A DNA stretch of 64,000 nt from RI-153 sp041391225 (GTDB lineage: Bacteria > Chloroflexota > Anaerolineae > Caldilineales > Caldilineaceae), in the NCBI GenBank assembly GCA_041391225.1, contig JAWKOL010000015.1, positions 62,001-126,000 on the forward strand, written 5' to 3'. The notes below the pieces were generated by a model, which had not been told where the DNA came from, did no database searches, and saw nothing but the letters and a program-made list of their open reading frames with translations. Below, in pieces: positions 37,036-46,360 of this stretch (positions within the stretch are counted from its first letter, which is position 1; each line of letters begins with the position of its first letter). The position numbers were made by a program, and so were the translations under genes.

Positions 37036-39361
37036 ATGCAACACCCCGCTTCTAATGCACACCCCGCATCCCGCATCGTCCTGCTCGTGACCGCGTTTGC
37101 TGTGGGCCTTTCCTTGCTGTTTTTCGGCATGAATCAGCTTTCTGCGGCCGGGGTATTCGTCCCCTGCCGACGGCGAGAGCGCATCGTCTACAGTCGATAT
37201 CACAGATGTGGTGAGCAGCACAGTCTATTTGCCTGTGCTCTCCAGTGGCCGCGGCAGCGTAGAGCCGACGCCCACGCCCGTCCCCACCGAGCCGCCGCCC
37301 AGCGACGATCCCCTGAGCGCGGAGGAACGCATGGCCGTCGTCGACAATGTGACGAACGTCCTCAACACGGTGGCCGACGTGTCTGTCCCCTTCGAGCAGC
37401 GCAATCCGGTGCAGGAGATGACCGACGCCGCGCAGGCGATTGCCCAGGATCCGCAGATCGCCGCGGTGGTACTCGTCACCGAGACGCTGACCATTCAGGC
37501 GGTGATGGTGGACGGATTCTCTGTACTGATCAACGGCAACCGCCCGCCCGCAGCGGAAAGCGACGGCGGCGAAGCGGCAGATCTGCGCACCGTCCTGTCG
37601 CCCGCTGCCACTGTGGACCCCGCTGCCGCTGCAGACAACGTCCCCAGTTCGCGGCGTATCGTCTCCGTCGCCTTCGACGGTGGCGGTTCTGTGGCTACGG
37701 CTGTGCGCAACCTGCTGGTGGGCAAAGGGTATGTGAATACCGGTCTCGGCGCGAGCGTCGACGCCATGAAGAATTACAAAAATCTGGGCGTGCTCTATCT
37801 CGACACCCACGGCACCGGCTGGCAGCGGGTGACGGGGATTACTGCCAACACCGACGGCACCTACACGATCAGTTGGGGGGATATGTCGTTCGGGTTGCAG
37901 ACTTCCAGCGCTGTCAGCGTGCAGGCGTTGGGGACCACCTACAAGGCCGACGTAGACGCCGGGCGTCTGGTGGTGAATCTGGGGCAGGAGAACGGCGCCT
38001 GGCGGGCGAAATTGGGCATCACCGAGCGCTTCATCAGCCACTACTGGAACCTGGACGACGCGATTGTGATGATCCACTCGTGCTTTGCGGGTGCAGGCCG
38101 CTTCACCGCCAACGGCCAGTGCTTCGGCGCCTGTGATCAGGTGACAGAAACTGTCTTCGATCCGCGGCCTGTGCTCCAGGCGATCATGGGCGCGGGCGCC
38201 AATGTGCTGGTCTCGTTCGACAACTACACCAACGCCGACGTCGCCCGCAACAGCATCCTCTTCTTCTTCGACAGGCTGTTGGGCGCCAACGAACAGTCGC
38301 CCACCACGCCGCCCACGCGCCCGTTCGACTTTGCCGAAGTCTGGGGCGAAATGGGGCGGCGCAACCTGACTTCGTACAGTCGCCCCACCTGGGTTGGTCC
38401 TTTCGGCATCTCCGTGGGCGGTGACAACGTCAACCTCACCTTCGAGGCCGAGGCCGCGGGCGGCAGTTCCACGGCGTTGGCGCCCAGCGTCCGCTACGTG
38501 GACGTCATCGACGACGCCTCGCAGTCCGCGGGCAAGGTAGAGATCTACGGTAGCTTCGGCGATCAACAGGGCAAAGTGGAAGTAGACGGCGTCGATATCC
38601 CCGTCACCAGTTGGACCACGACCAAGATGGGGGCGTCACCACCGTGGGACGGCATCCCCCGCCGCGGCTACGGGGGGGTGAAAGCCAACGACTCGGTGCG
38701 CAGCAACTTCATCCCCTTCACCGAATGGCGAGGGACGGTGACGCTGACCTACCGGCCTGGCGTCGGCTCGCTGGAGGCGAAAGGAGAGGCCAACGTGCGT
38801 GTGCGCGCTGATCTTCACGACTACCGCGACAGCATCAACGGCGCGCCGCAGCCACGCAGCACTCAGCGCGCCTACTTTACCGGTGGCAGCAGCGGCACAA
38901 GCACCGGCTCCGGCATCTTCACCGAAGACGGCGATTCGATCCAATACCTCGGCGGCGGTGACATGCCCATCTTGAGCAAGACCCAGGTGGACAACTTCGC
39001 AAACTCCGGCCGATCAGCAGAAAGCAGCCGGCAGTCGCTTGCTTCCTACGTCGGCGGCTTCATCGATCTGAACGCGCAGAATCGCACGGCCAAGCTCTGC
39101 CTTGCGATGAATGCTACCTTCACGCAGCGCATCACCGGCGAAAACGGCAGCCAGGACGTGGTCGCGGCCATTCCCTACGTGGCGAGCATGGGTCTGGAAG
39201 ACAGCACGCAGGGTCTACTGAGCTGCTTCAACCTGGGCATGGCGTCGAACTACACGTTGCCCGCAGGCACCCGCACGCTGACCATCGAAGAGAGCACCTT
39301 CCAGTTGGAGTGGACCCAATTTACGCCGTTCGCCCAACCGACAGACCGCACGCCGAGTTAG
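37036..39361 (+). CDS. Secreted caspase-like (clan CD) protein (one frameshift)
   Basis: About 775 residues. The N terminus has a signal/anchor segment IVLLVTAFAVGLSLLFFGMN. After one indel near 37,160 come SSTVYLPVLSSGRG and a Pro/Thr linker EPTPTPVPTEPPPSDD typical of surface proteins in this phylum. The catalytic-type dyad is VLYLDTHGTGW (His codon at 37808) and IVMIHSCFAGAGRF (Cys codon at 38081), each after a hydrophobic strand as in caspases and gingipains. The C-terminal half has beta-rich segments. RBS AAAAGGA precedes the ATG. Likely an exported cysteine peptidase or a relative; substrate unknown. Divergent from LuxR copy 2. Confidence 0.72.
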
Positions 39362-39390
39362 TGGAATCGGTGGGGGGAGGGTATGCTGTG

Positions 39391-39480
39391 GGGAGGGATT
39401 GGGGACTGGGGATTGGGGACTGGGAGATCGCCGCCACGATTCAATCGCCCAATCGCCCAATCTCTCAATCACCCAATCTT
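39391..39480 (+). repeat. G-rich heptads followed by CAATCGCCC repeats
   Basis: GGGGATTGGGGACTGGGGAT runs into AATCGCCCAATCGCCCAATC. The two halves could pair partly. It fills the spacer between the caspase-like gene and the sulfatase. Confidence 0.72.
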
Positions 39481-39522
39481 AATTCAAAGTGAAAGACCCA
39501 CCCCTCAAAGCGAGAATCTGAC

Positions 39523-40988
39523 ATGGCCCAGCAGCGCCCCAATATCCTCTTTATCTGCACCGATCAGCAACGCTACGATTCGTTGGGCTGTTACGGCAAC
39601 GAATATGTGCAGACGCCCACCATCGACCGGCTGGCCGCGGAGGGCGTCCTGTTTGAGCGGTGCTATGTGCAGAATCCAGTGTGCGGGCCGTCGCGCGCCA
39701 GCCTGGTGACGGGCCGCTACGTCCACAATCATGGGCTGTACGCCAACGGCGTCTCCTTGCCCGAGCACGAGCAGGTGCTGGGCAAGGCCCTCAACGATGG
39801 CGGCTACGACTGCGGTCTGGTGGGCAAGATGCACCTGGCCGCCTGCTACCGCGGACGCACCGAAGCGCGCCGCGACGACGGTTTCAGCTTCTACCAGTGG
39901 GCGCACGATCCTTCGCACGGTTCGCCCGAGAACCAGTACCACCGCTGGCTGAAGACGCACCACCCGGATCTCTACGCGGCGGCCAGTTCGCAAGGATTGG
40001 GGCGCGCCGGGCACGATCCGGTGGGCTTCGACACCATGCCCACCGAGGCGCACTACAGCCATTGGGTGGGCGACCAGAGCGTTGAATTCCTGGAAAACGC
40101 CCGTGATCCAGAAAAACCCTTCTTCCTGTGGGTGAACTTCTATGATCCGCATCATCCGTTTGTGGCGCCTTAAAGAGTACCTGGATCGCTACGATCCCAG
40201 TCAACTGCCGCCGCCCAACCTGCGCCCCGGCGAATTGACCGACAAACCCGACGTGCAGACCGACGCCTCGCACCACAGCTACGCCGGACTGGCCCGCGGC
40301 TTCACCGAGTACAGCGCCCAGGAAGTGCAAGAGGCCATCGCCGCCTACTACGCCATGATCACCCTGATCGACGACGAGACGGCGCGCATTCTGCACACGC
40401 TAGAGAAACTCGGCCTGAGCGAGAACACCCTCGTCATCTTCACCAGCGACCACGGCGAGATGTTGGGTGATCATCACCTGATGCTCAAGGGCCCGATGAT
40501 GTACGAAGGTGCGGTTCGGGTGCCGCTGATCCTACGCTGGCCGGGTCACCTGCCCGAGGGCGAACGGCGCAGCGACCTGGTGCAGTGGATCGACCTCAAC
40601 CCGACCCTGACCGAGGCCGCCGGCGTTCCCTGAACTGCCGCGCAACCAGGGACAAAGCCTGCTCCCCCTCGCCCGCGCAGACGAAGACGCCCAGCCGCGT
40701 GGCTGGGCCATCTGCGAATACCGCAACAGCGGTCACCCCTACGATCCGCCTGCCCACGTGACCATGCTGCGTCGCGGACCGCACAAGCTGGTGGTCTATC
40801 ACGGCGATCCGGCGTCCTCGCGACCGCGGCAGGGCGAACTCTACGATCTGGAAGCCGATCCCCGCGAACTGCACAACCTGTGGGCCGACCCCGATCACCA
40901 GGAGACGCGCATCGAGCTGCAAGAATTTTTCCTGGATGTCCTCGTTGCCACGGAGGATCGGAGCCAGCCGCGCGAGGCGTATTGGTAG
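39523..40988 (+). CDS. Sulfatase (arylsulfatase family, two frameshifts)
   Basis: Alkaline-phosphatase-superfamily sulfatase of about 488 residues. N-terminal metal site NILFICTDQQRYDSLGCYGN. Activation motif CGPSRASLVTGRY, whose Cys would be oxidised to formylglycine by a maturation enzyme. Later metal site IFTSDHGEMLGDHHLMLKGP. Frames break near 40,170 (after FYDPHHPFVAP) and near 40,632 (after EAAGVP), and the C terminus continues as MLRRGPHKLVVYHGDPAS and ELYDLEADPRELHNLWADP. No export signal, so cytoplasmic use of a sulfated sugar is plausible. No maturase gene is nearby. Confidence 0.88.
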
Positions 40989-41004
40989 GGGGCGTAGTTC
41001 GTGG

Positions 41005-41135
41005 TGCGTGGTGCGTGTACCTTAGGAGAAAATAGCTGACATTGGGTAGTTGGTGCAATCAGACAAAAACTCTGCTGCCGCTGAGATCTACCCAATTCAG
41101 AAATCACATCCTCTACTGGTACACGCACCACGCAT
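41005..41135. repeat. Inverted repeat with GTGGTGCGTGTACC arms
   Basis: TGGTGCGTGGTGCGTGTACC on the left and GGTACACGCACCACGCA on the right, about 100 bases apart. Variants of CCTCTACCGGTACACGCACC also occur near 34.1 kb. It lies between convergent genes and may help end transcription. Confidence 0.65.
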
Positions 41136-42148
41136 TACATACTACGTACCATCTCCTCATCATGCAACACCCCCGCCTCCACCGCCCCACGCTCGACGAT
41201 CTCGATCACAACCTTGCCCTTTGCGTGTCCTTGGCCCACGTAGCGGAGGGCGTCCGCGGTTTCGTGGAGGGGGAAGGTGCGGTCGATCACCGGTGTGACT
41301 TTTCCGTCGGCCAGCCACTCGGCGAGGACGGCTAGATCGGCGGCGTTGGGCCGCGCCATCATGTTGATCATCGTGTTCTCGCCGGTGTTGCGCAGAGGAC
41401 CAGGCAACGCCAGCGCCGGCAAAAACGCCGTTGTGACGAAGCGGCCCGTGGGCGTCAACGCCTGACGGTACTCGGCCACGGTGCGGTTGCCCACCACATC
41501 GAAGATCAGATCGTAGCGCTGTCCGCTCTGGGTGAAATCTTCTTGCTTGTAGTCGATCACGTGGTCCGCGCCCAGTGAACGCACCAGCTTGCGCGCCGAC
41601 GTCCCCGCCACCGCGGTGACCTCGGCCCCAAGCGCCTTGGCGATCTGCACGGCAAAAGACCCCACGCCGCCCGACGCCCCGTTGACGAGCACGCGTTGCC
41701 CCGCCTGGATCCGTCCGTGATCGCGCAGCCCTTGCAGCGCGGTGACAGCCGTCATCGGCGCGGCGGCGGCCTGCACAAAGGTCAGGCCGATGGGCTTCGT
41801 CGCCAACGCGTCCTCGGGCGCGGCCACGTACTCGGCAAATGCGCCCCGACTCGCGCCCGACAGGTCACCGAAGACGGCGTCACCGGGGCGGAAGCGGGTG
41901 ACGTCCTTGCCCACGGCCTCGACCACGCCGGCCACATCCGAGCCGGGCACAGGATGCTTGGGGCGGCGCAGCCCGCTGCTAAAGCGCACCATGAACGGCT
42001 GCCCGTGCAGCAGATGCCAGTCTGCCGGGTTGACGGCCGCGGCGTGGACGCGGACCAGCACTTCGTTGTCCTTGGGCGTGGGGGTGGCGATGTCGGCAAA
42101 TTGCAGCACATCGGGCGATCCGTAGCGGTTATGTGTCATGGCTTGCAT
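41135..42148 (-). CDS. NAD(P)-dependent alcohol dehydrogenase / quinone oxidoreductase-like (MDR superfamily), copy 2
   Basis: 337-residue paralogue of the dehydrogenase at 28.3 kb. MQAMTHNRYGSPDVLQFADI at the start, PGSDVAGVVEAVGKDVTRFR, cofactor motif LVNGASGGVGSFAVQIAKAL, DHVIDYKQEDFTQ. No classical zinc ligands. The start at 42148 fits the paralogue; longer versions translate CACGAAG repeat DNA. The C-terminal tail AVEAGVLHDEEMVRSM is longer than in copy 1 and may run into intergenic sequence. Last gene of the third LuxR cassette. Confidence 0.9.
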   Translation of the reverse strand: MQAMTHNRYGSPDVLQFADIATPTPKDNEVLVRVHAAAVNPADWHLLHGQPFMVRFSSGLRRPKHPVPGSDVAGVVEAVGKDVTRFRPGDAVFGDLSGASRGAFAEYVAAPEDALATKPIGLTFVQAAAAPMTAVTALQGLRDHGRIQAGQRVLVNGASGGVGSFAVQIAKALGAEVTAVAGTSARKLVRSLGADHVIDYKQEDFTQSGQRYDLIFDVVGNRTVAEYRQALTPTGRFVTTAFLPALALPGPLRNTGENTMINMMARPNAADLAVLAEWLADGKVTPVIDRTFPLHETADALRYVGQGHAKGKVVIEIVERGAVEAGVLHDEEMVRSM

Positions 42149-42201
42149 GGTTGGTCTCCATTTCATGAAAGTAGCGGTGTCAAAGCGAAAGCAGAAAAAG
42201 C

Positions 42202-42359
42202 GATCCACGAAGGCACACGAAGGCACACGAAGACAAACAAGAAAAGACAAGAGGAGAAGAGATGGACACGGATTTCAGGATTAGCAGGACAGCAGAGCGG
42301 AAAAGCTTTCTGCTTGTTCTTTTCTGCCTTCGTGTCTCTTCGTGTGGCTTCGTGGATTA
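42202..42359. repeat. CACGAAG-family inverted repeat, copy 3
   Basis: GATCCACGAAGGCACACGAA with an extra internal heptad on the left, and CTTCGTGTGGCTTCGTGGAT on the right. Located between the DUF4386 and dehydrogenase genes of cassette three. Confidence 0.82.
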
Positions 42360-42378
42360 GTATTTCTCTGGTTTCTCC

Positions 42379-43125
42379 TTAGCTGCGGGCTGTGGCGATC
42401 TTCTGTGCAGGGCGGCTTGCCGATGTCGTTTCCTGCTGCGGCGGCTTGACGCCTTTGATCAGCAGCCACAGCGCTAGGGACAGTTCACCGATGATGGCCG
42501 GCACGAAGACGACGATGGCGAAGATGTCGGCGTAATCGGCGTAGGTGGGCAGGAAGAAGCCGGCGAAGCAGTCCACCAGGTAGCCGATGCCCGCGAAGAT
42601 CATCAGGAAGCCCAGCACCTTGGGGAAGTAGCCGGAGCGCACCAGCAGGTAACCGAGGAGCGCGCACTGTACGCCGAAGAAGACCAGCCCCAGCGAATAG
42701 CCGATGCCGTGCGCTTCGGCGGCCAGCAGCACCTGTGCCTGGAGTTGTTCCACGCTGAACGCCGCAAGGTATGCTTCTCCGCTCACCAGTTGCAGGGCGC
42801 GGAAGAGGTGGATCAGGTTCAGCCCCAGGATGGCGGCCTGTGTCAGCCGGAAGAGCGCCGCCATCAGCGAGAGGGTGGTGCTCACGGGCCGCAATAGCAC
42901 GAAGAACAGGGCAGCCAGCGCCACGTCGCTCATGATCATCACCAGATCGGCGGCGATGCTCATGCCGAAGCCCGACGGGTCCGCGGCGATGTTGGCGTAG
43001 GTGGCGGCGGCGTCACCAGGAATGATCATGCTGCCGCGGATCATGAATTGGGCGAAGATGCCCGAAGCGATGATGAGCAGGTACAGAATGCCGGCGCTGC
43101 GTGTGGTCCATTTGCTGGTGTTCAT
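42379..43125 (-). CDS. DUF4386 family membrane protein, copy 2
   Basis: 248-residue polytopic membrane protein. SAGILYLLIIASGIFAQFMI, then about five further hydrophobic segments including DLVMIMSDVALAALFFVLLR, SLGLVFFGVQCALLGYLLVR and FLMIFAGIGYLVDCFAGFFL. The LGLVFFGVQCALLGYL and RSGYFPKVLGFLM features are diagnostic for DUF4386. Paralogue of the protein at 32.4 kb and in the same relative place, after the small conserved protein. Ends in a polar tail. Function unknown. Confidence 0.91.
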   Translation of the reverse strand: MNTSKWTTRSAGILYLLIIASGIFAQFMIRGSMIIPGDAAATYANIAADPSGFGMSIAADLVMIMSDVALAALFFVLLRPVSTTLSLMAALFRLTQAAILGLNLIHLFRALQLVSGEAYLAAFSVEQLQAQVLLAAEAHGIGYSLGLVFFGVQCALLGYLLVRSGYFPKVLGFLMIFAGIGYLVDCFAGFFLPTYADYADIFAIVVFVPAIIGELSLALWLLIKGVKPPQQETTSASRPAQKIATARS

Positions 43126-43188
43126 GGTTGTTCTCCTTTTTCGGAATCGTGAAGGCTGGAATCGTGAAGGATGTTATCGCTGCGGTGA

Positions 43189-43266
43189 CGATACAGGTGC
43201 GACGCACTGGCCAGGAGAGTGACCTGTATGCGTCAACATTTAGGCCAGTGCGTCGCACCTGTATCG
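43189..43266. repeat. 78-bp inverted repeat with perfect 24-bp arms
   Basis: CGATACAGGTGCGACGCACT at the left and its complement ending GTCGCACCTGTATCG at the right, perfect over 24 bases, with a 30-base loop. It begins immediately after the stop of the small conserved gene and could stop or stabilise that transcript before DUF4386. Confidence 0.85.
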
Positions 43267-43506
43267 TTATTCGATGCGAACGACCGAGAGCAACGGCAAC
43301 CCCAGATCGCGGATGGTGCGCAACATGCGATGCAGGGCGGCCTGGTCGACAACTGCGCCGGTGAGCACGGTGACGCCGTCTGCCTTATGCGAGATCACCA
43401 TATCGTCGAACCAATCCGTCCACTGAGTGCCCAGGTGACCCTGGACGCGGATCTCGTAGACGGCTGATTCATGTTGTGGTGGGTTGCTGCGTTGCGGCTG
43501 AGACAT
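43267..43506 (-). CDS. Conserved ~75-residue protein, LuxR-cassette family, copy 3
   Basis: 79 residues: AVYEIRVQGHLGTQWTDWFD, VLTGAVVDQAALHRMLRTIR and DLGLPLLSVVRIE. The best example of the family pattern seen also at 29.28 and 33.29 kb. The ATG at 43506 has AGGACA just upstream; a longer version from 43545 is possible. Between LuxR copy 3 and DUF4386 copy 2. No recognised domain. Confidence 0.84.
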   Translation of the reverse strand: MSQPQRSNPPQHESAVYEIRVQGHLGTQWTDWFDDMVISHKADGVTVLTGAVVDQAALHRMLRTIRDLGLPLLSVVRIE

Positions 43507-43620
43507 TGTCCTATCCTCGTTGGCGGCTGTGACTGTCTGTGTCACTCGCTCAATGCACCAACAGGATAGCGGCGGCGGGGTATGGTTGGGGAGATACTAA
43601 AGTAGGGTCAGAAGGTATTG

Positions 43621-45445
43621 TTAGGGTATTAGGCCGATCTCTCGGGCGCGGGCGACGGCTTCGGTGCGGCGCTGTACCTGGAGCTTGCCGAAGATGTTGC
43701 GGTTGTGGCCTTTGACGGTGCTTAGCGCCAGGAAGAGCCGTTCGCAGATCTCGTGGTTAGATAGTCCTTGCGCGATGAGGTGGAGCACTTCCAGTTCGCG
43801 TTCGCTCAGCGGTTCGATGAGGGGCTGTTCGTTGGAGACAGGGGTGGGCTGGGTGACAGGACGATCTGCCGTCTGCGCCGAGGACGCACCATCGAAGGCA
43901 GCCCGCAGTGTGACGATGTGGGGCGACGTGATCCCCCGTTCCGTGGCCGCGGACAGCAGCGCGCGCAGCCGCGGACCCTCGTCCACGAAGACGCGGACGT
44001 AGCCTTCGGGCGCGGCAATGTCCAGCGCACGTGTGAACGCGCTCAGCGCGGCGTCGACGTCGTCCTGTGCGTGGTGGGCCAGGGCCTGGAGCACCTCGAT
44101 CTCCAACACGCTGCCCATGCGCGATCCCTGTTCGGCCGCGTGCAGCAGACGATCCAGCAGTGTCAGCGCGTCGTCGATTTCGTCTTCGGCCAGGAGCAGC
44201 CGGGCCAGGGTGATGTGCTCAAACTCGCGCAGATAGGACAATTCATCCTCTGCCGAAAGCGTTTGGGCCTGCGCCCAACGTCGTGCATCGGCCAGGCGAC
44301 CTTGGGCAATCCAGATCCGGGCCTTCCAGGCCGCAGCGGGGCGCAATTCGGGGATCGGGCCGCGCACGAGGTGCTTCTCGGCTTCGTCCATCAACGAGAG
44401 GGCGCGGTTCAGGTCTTCGCGCGCCTGCTGCACGCGCGCGTCGGCCAGGAGCCAGCGGTAGCGCCAGCGCGGCAAGGTGGCGTGTTCACCCAACGAATGG
44501 CTGCGCGCCAGCGCCTGCGCGGCGGCGGCGAGATCGTTCCACTCGCGGTGAATCGTCGCCATGCCCGTGTGGATGTCCGCCGTACCCCACTGCACGAATC
44601 TGCCCTCTGTTTCGGCAAGCTGTAACGCCCGGCGGCAGACCTCGAAGGCGGCGTGCAGACGGCCTTGGGCGATGTGGATGTCGGCGAGCACATACGTCCC
44701 GGTGATGGCGTAGAGCACGTTGCCGGCCTGTTGGAAGCTGTGGATGGCGTCGGCCATTTGCGTTTCCGCCGCCGCCAGATCGCCTTCGGCCCACGCGCCC
44801 AAACTGAGCAACGACGCCGACACGCCGCGGCGCAGGTGATCGTCGGGGGGCAGCAGCGTCAGCGCCTGGCGTGCGTAGCGCAGCGCGCCGACGCTGTCAG
44901 CGTGCGCCTGGGCCAGGTAGGTGCGGGCCGAGGCGACACTGGCGGGCAATACGGCCAACTGCGCTTCGTCCGCGACGATGGCGTCGGGATTTTTGTCGGC
45001 GCTGGACGCATCCAACCACCGTTCTACCTGCCGCAGTCGCCGTTCTGCGGCCTCCAACTCGCCCTGTTCTAGCAGCGCCCAGCCAGCCGCCGTCAACACC
45101 GGGCGATGAACGAGCAGATCATCGGGCAGTGCTTTGCCCACGCCAACCACACCGCCCTGACGGTTCCTGTCCATGTGCAGCCAGGCGCGCTCCAGCAACG
45201 TCGCCACGTGGTCGAAGTCTTCGGCGGCGAGGGCGTGGCGGATGGCGTCGCCCGGCTGTTGGTTTTGCGCGCACCAGGCAGCGGCGCGGCGGTGAAGCTG
45301 CGGGATGACTTCGGGATTTTCCACCTGTAGGTGAGCGCCGCAGCACTTCGGCAAAGAGGTGATGATAGCGAAACCAGCGCCGCCGGTCGTCCAGCGGGGT
45401 GACGAAGAGATTGGCGCGCTCCAGGGCTTCCAACATGGCAACGCC
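43621..45445 (-). pseudogene. MalT-type LuxR-family regulator, copy 3, lacking its ATPase domain
   Basis: About 607 residues remain: LERANLFVTPLDDRRRWFRY and HHLFAEVLR in one frame, then one indel near 45,340 and an open frame of TPR-like helices to the HTH PLSERELEVLHLIAQGLSNH with STVKGHNRNIFGKLQVQRRT. The first 300 or so residues of the paralogues (Walker A, Walker B, sensor) are missing. Upstream DNA at 45,445 changes abruptly to a CATCATC repeat and then an antitoxin gene. Without the switch domain it could at most be a constitutive DNA binder. It still heads a complete cassette. Confidence 0.85.
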
Positions 45446-45470
45446 GTCCGATGATGGTGTGATCCAGCCT

Positions 45471-45513
45471 CATCATCCCATCATCTCATCATCTCATCAT
45501 CTCCATACAAGAA
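45471..45513 (+). repeat. CATCATCT tandem repeat
   Basis: CATCATCCCATCATCTCATC and further copies in tandem. The same words occur in an inverted arrangement at 56.9 kb. It abuts the truncation point of LuxR copy 3. Confidence 0.7.
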
Positions 45514-45630
45514 CAGATCCAATATGAGGATCACCCTGTCCCTGTCACCTTGTCACCCCCTCACCTTGTCACCCCCAAGCTGTGGTAGAATGGACATACG
45601 ATTCGGTGATGGTGTTGATGGGAGGCTGTG

Positions 45631-45960
45631 ATGCAAGTTATCCGCACAATTCAGAAGGTTGAACACGGCAAGATCGTCGTGGATATGCCGGCGGAATTCG
45701 CAGGGGAAGACGTTGAGGTTATTGTGTTTTCGGTGCGCGATTCCGGCGATGTGATCATTCAACCTGATGCAGTAAGCGATGTGCTCCAGCGTTTTCTTCA
45801 GGTTGATACGTCATCCTTCACGTCAACGCAGCTTGAAGCCTATCACCGCGCCTTCGAACATCTCCGCAAGGGGCGTCGTTCCGATGAACCGCGCATTTTG
45901 GGACTGACGGGTGGGTTGGTCGATTGGGCAGAAGATTTCAACAGTCCGCTGGGCATTTGA
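45631..45960 (+). CDS. Antitoxin-like protein preceding a PIN remnant
   Basis: 109 residues. The N-terminal strand-rich segment MQVIRTIQKVEHGKIVVDMP with EDVEVIVFSVRD looks like an AbrB/VapB-type DNA-binding fold; the rest is helical with LQRFLQVDTSSFTSTQLEAY and a basic HLRKGRRSDE. GGGAGG lies upstream of the ATG. The end FNSPLGI is probably altered by a deletion that fused it to the following toxin remnant. Antitoxin role inferred from the neighbour. Confidence 0.65.
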   Translation: MQVIRTIQKVEHGKIVVDMPAEFAGEDVEVIVFSVRDSGDVIIQPDAVSDVLQRFLQVDTSSFTSTQLEAYHRAFEHLRKGRRSDEPRILGLTGGLVDWAEDFNSPLGI

Positions 45961-46304
45961 TCAACCTGCCAGATTGCCTTCGCCGTTTCGCACTCCTCTG
46001 CAAGATCCGCGGAACCGTCTTTTCCTCAGCGTAGCCAGCATGTGGGAAATGCAAATCAAGGTGCAGATCGGCAAAATGGATCTGCCACTGCCTGTGGAGT
46101 TGTTTGTTCAGCTTCACTTGACCGGGAATGACATCCAACCACTCCCGATCAAGGAGCGCCATACATATCTGGTTCCTCGACAAATTACCGCTTCATCATC
46201 GCGATCCGTTTGATCGTCTGCTGATCGCGCAGGCGAATGCCGATAATCTTGTCCTCGTTTCTGCTGACAACATGTTCAAATCTTACTCGGTTCAGCGACT
46301 GTAG
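45961..46304 (+). pseudogene. vapC-like PIN toxin remnant, second locus
   Basis: Reads WAFDQPARLPSPFRTPLQDP, LFLSVASMWEMQIKVQIGKM, LPIKERHTYL, then after an indel near 46,190 HHRDPFDRLLIAQANADNLV and VSADNMFKSYSVQRL. The first dozen residues, which carry the start codon and the catalytic DTH aspartate, are gone, joined to the end of the antitoxin gene. Same pattern of decapitation as at 9.5 kb, with a different breakpoint. Confidence 0.72.
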
Positions 46305-46360
46305 ATGTCGATATATCGCCTACGCGGGAAGCCCCGAAGTTCGTAAAGAATCCACCTACA

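Noticed and set aside
37052..38566. 504-residue minus-strand frame opposite the caspase-like gene
   Set aside because: No recognisable domain and no RBS, and the plus strand has a signal segment, linker and catalytic-type motifs in one frame.
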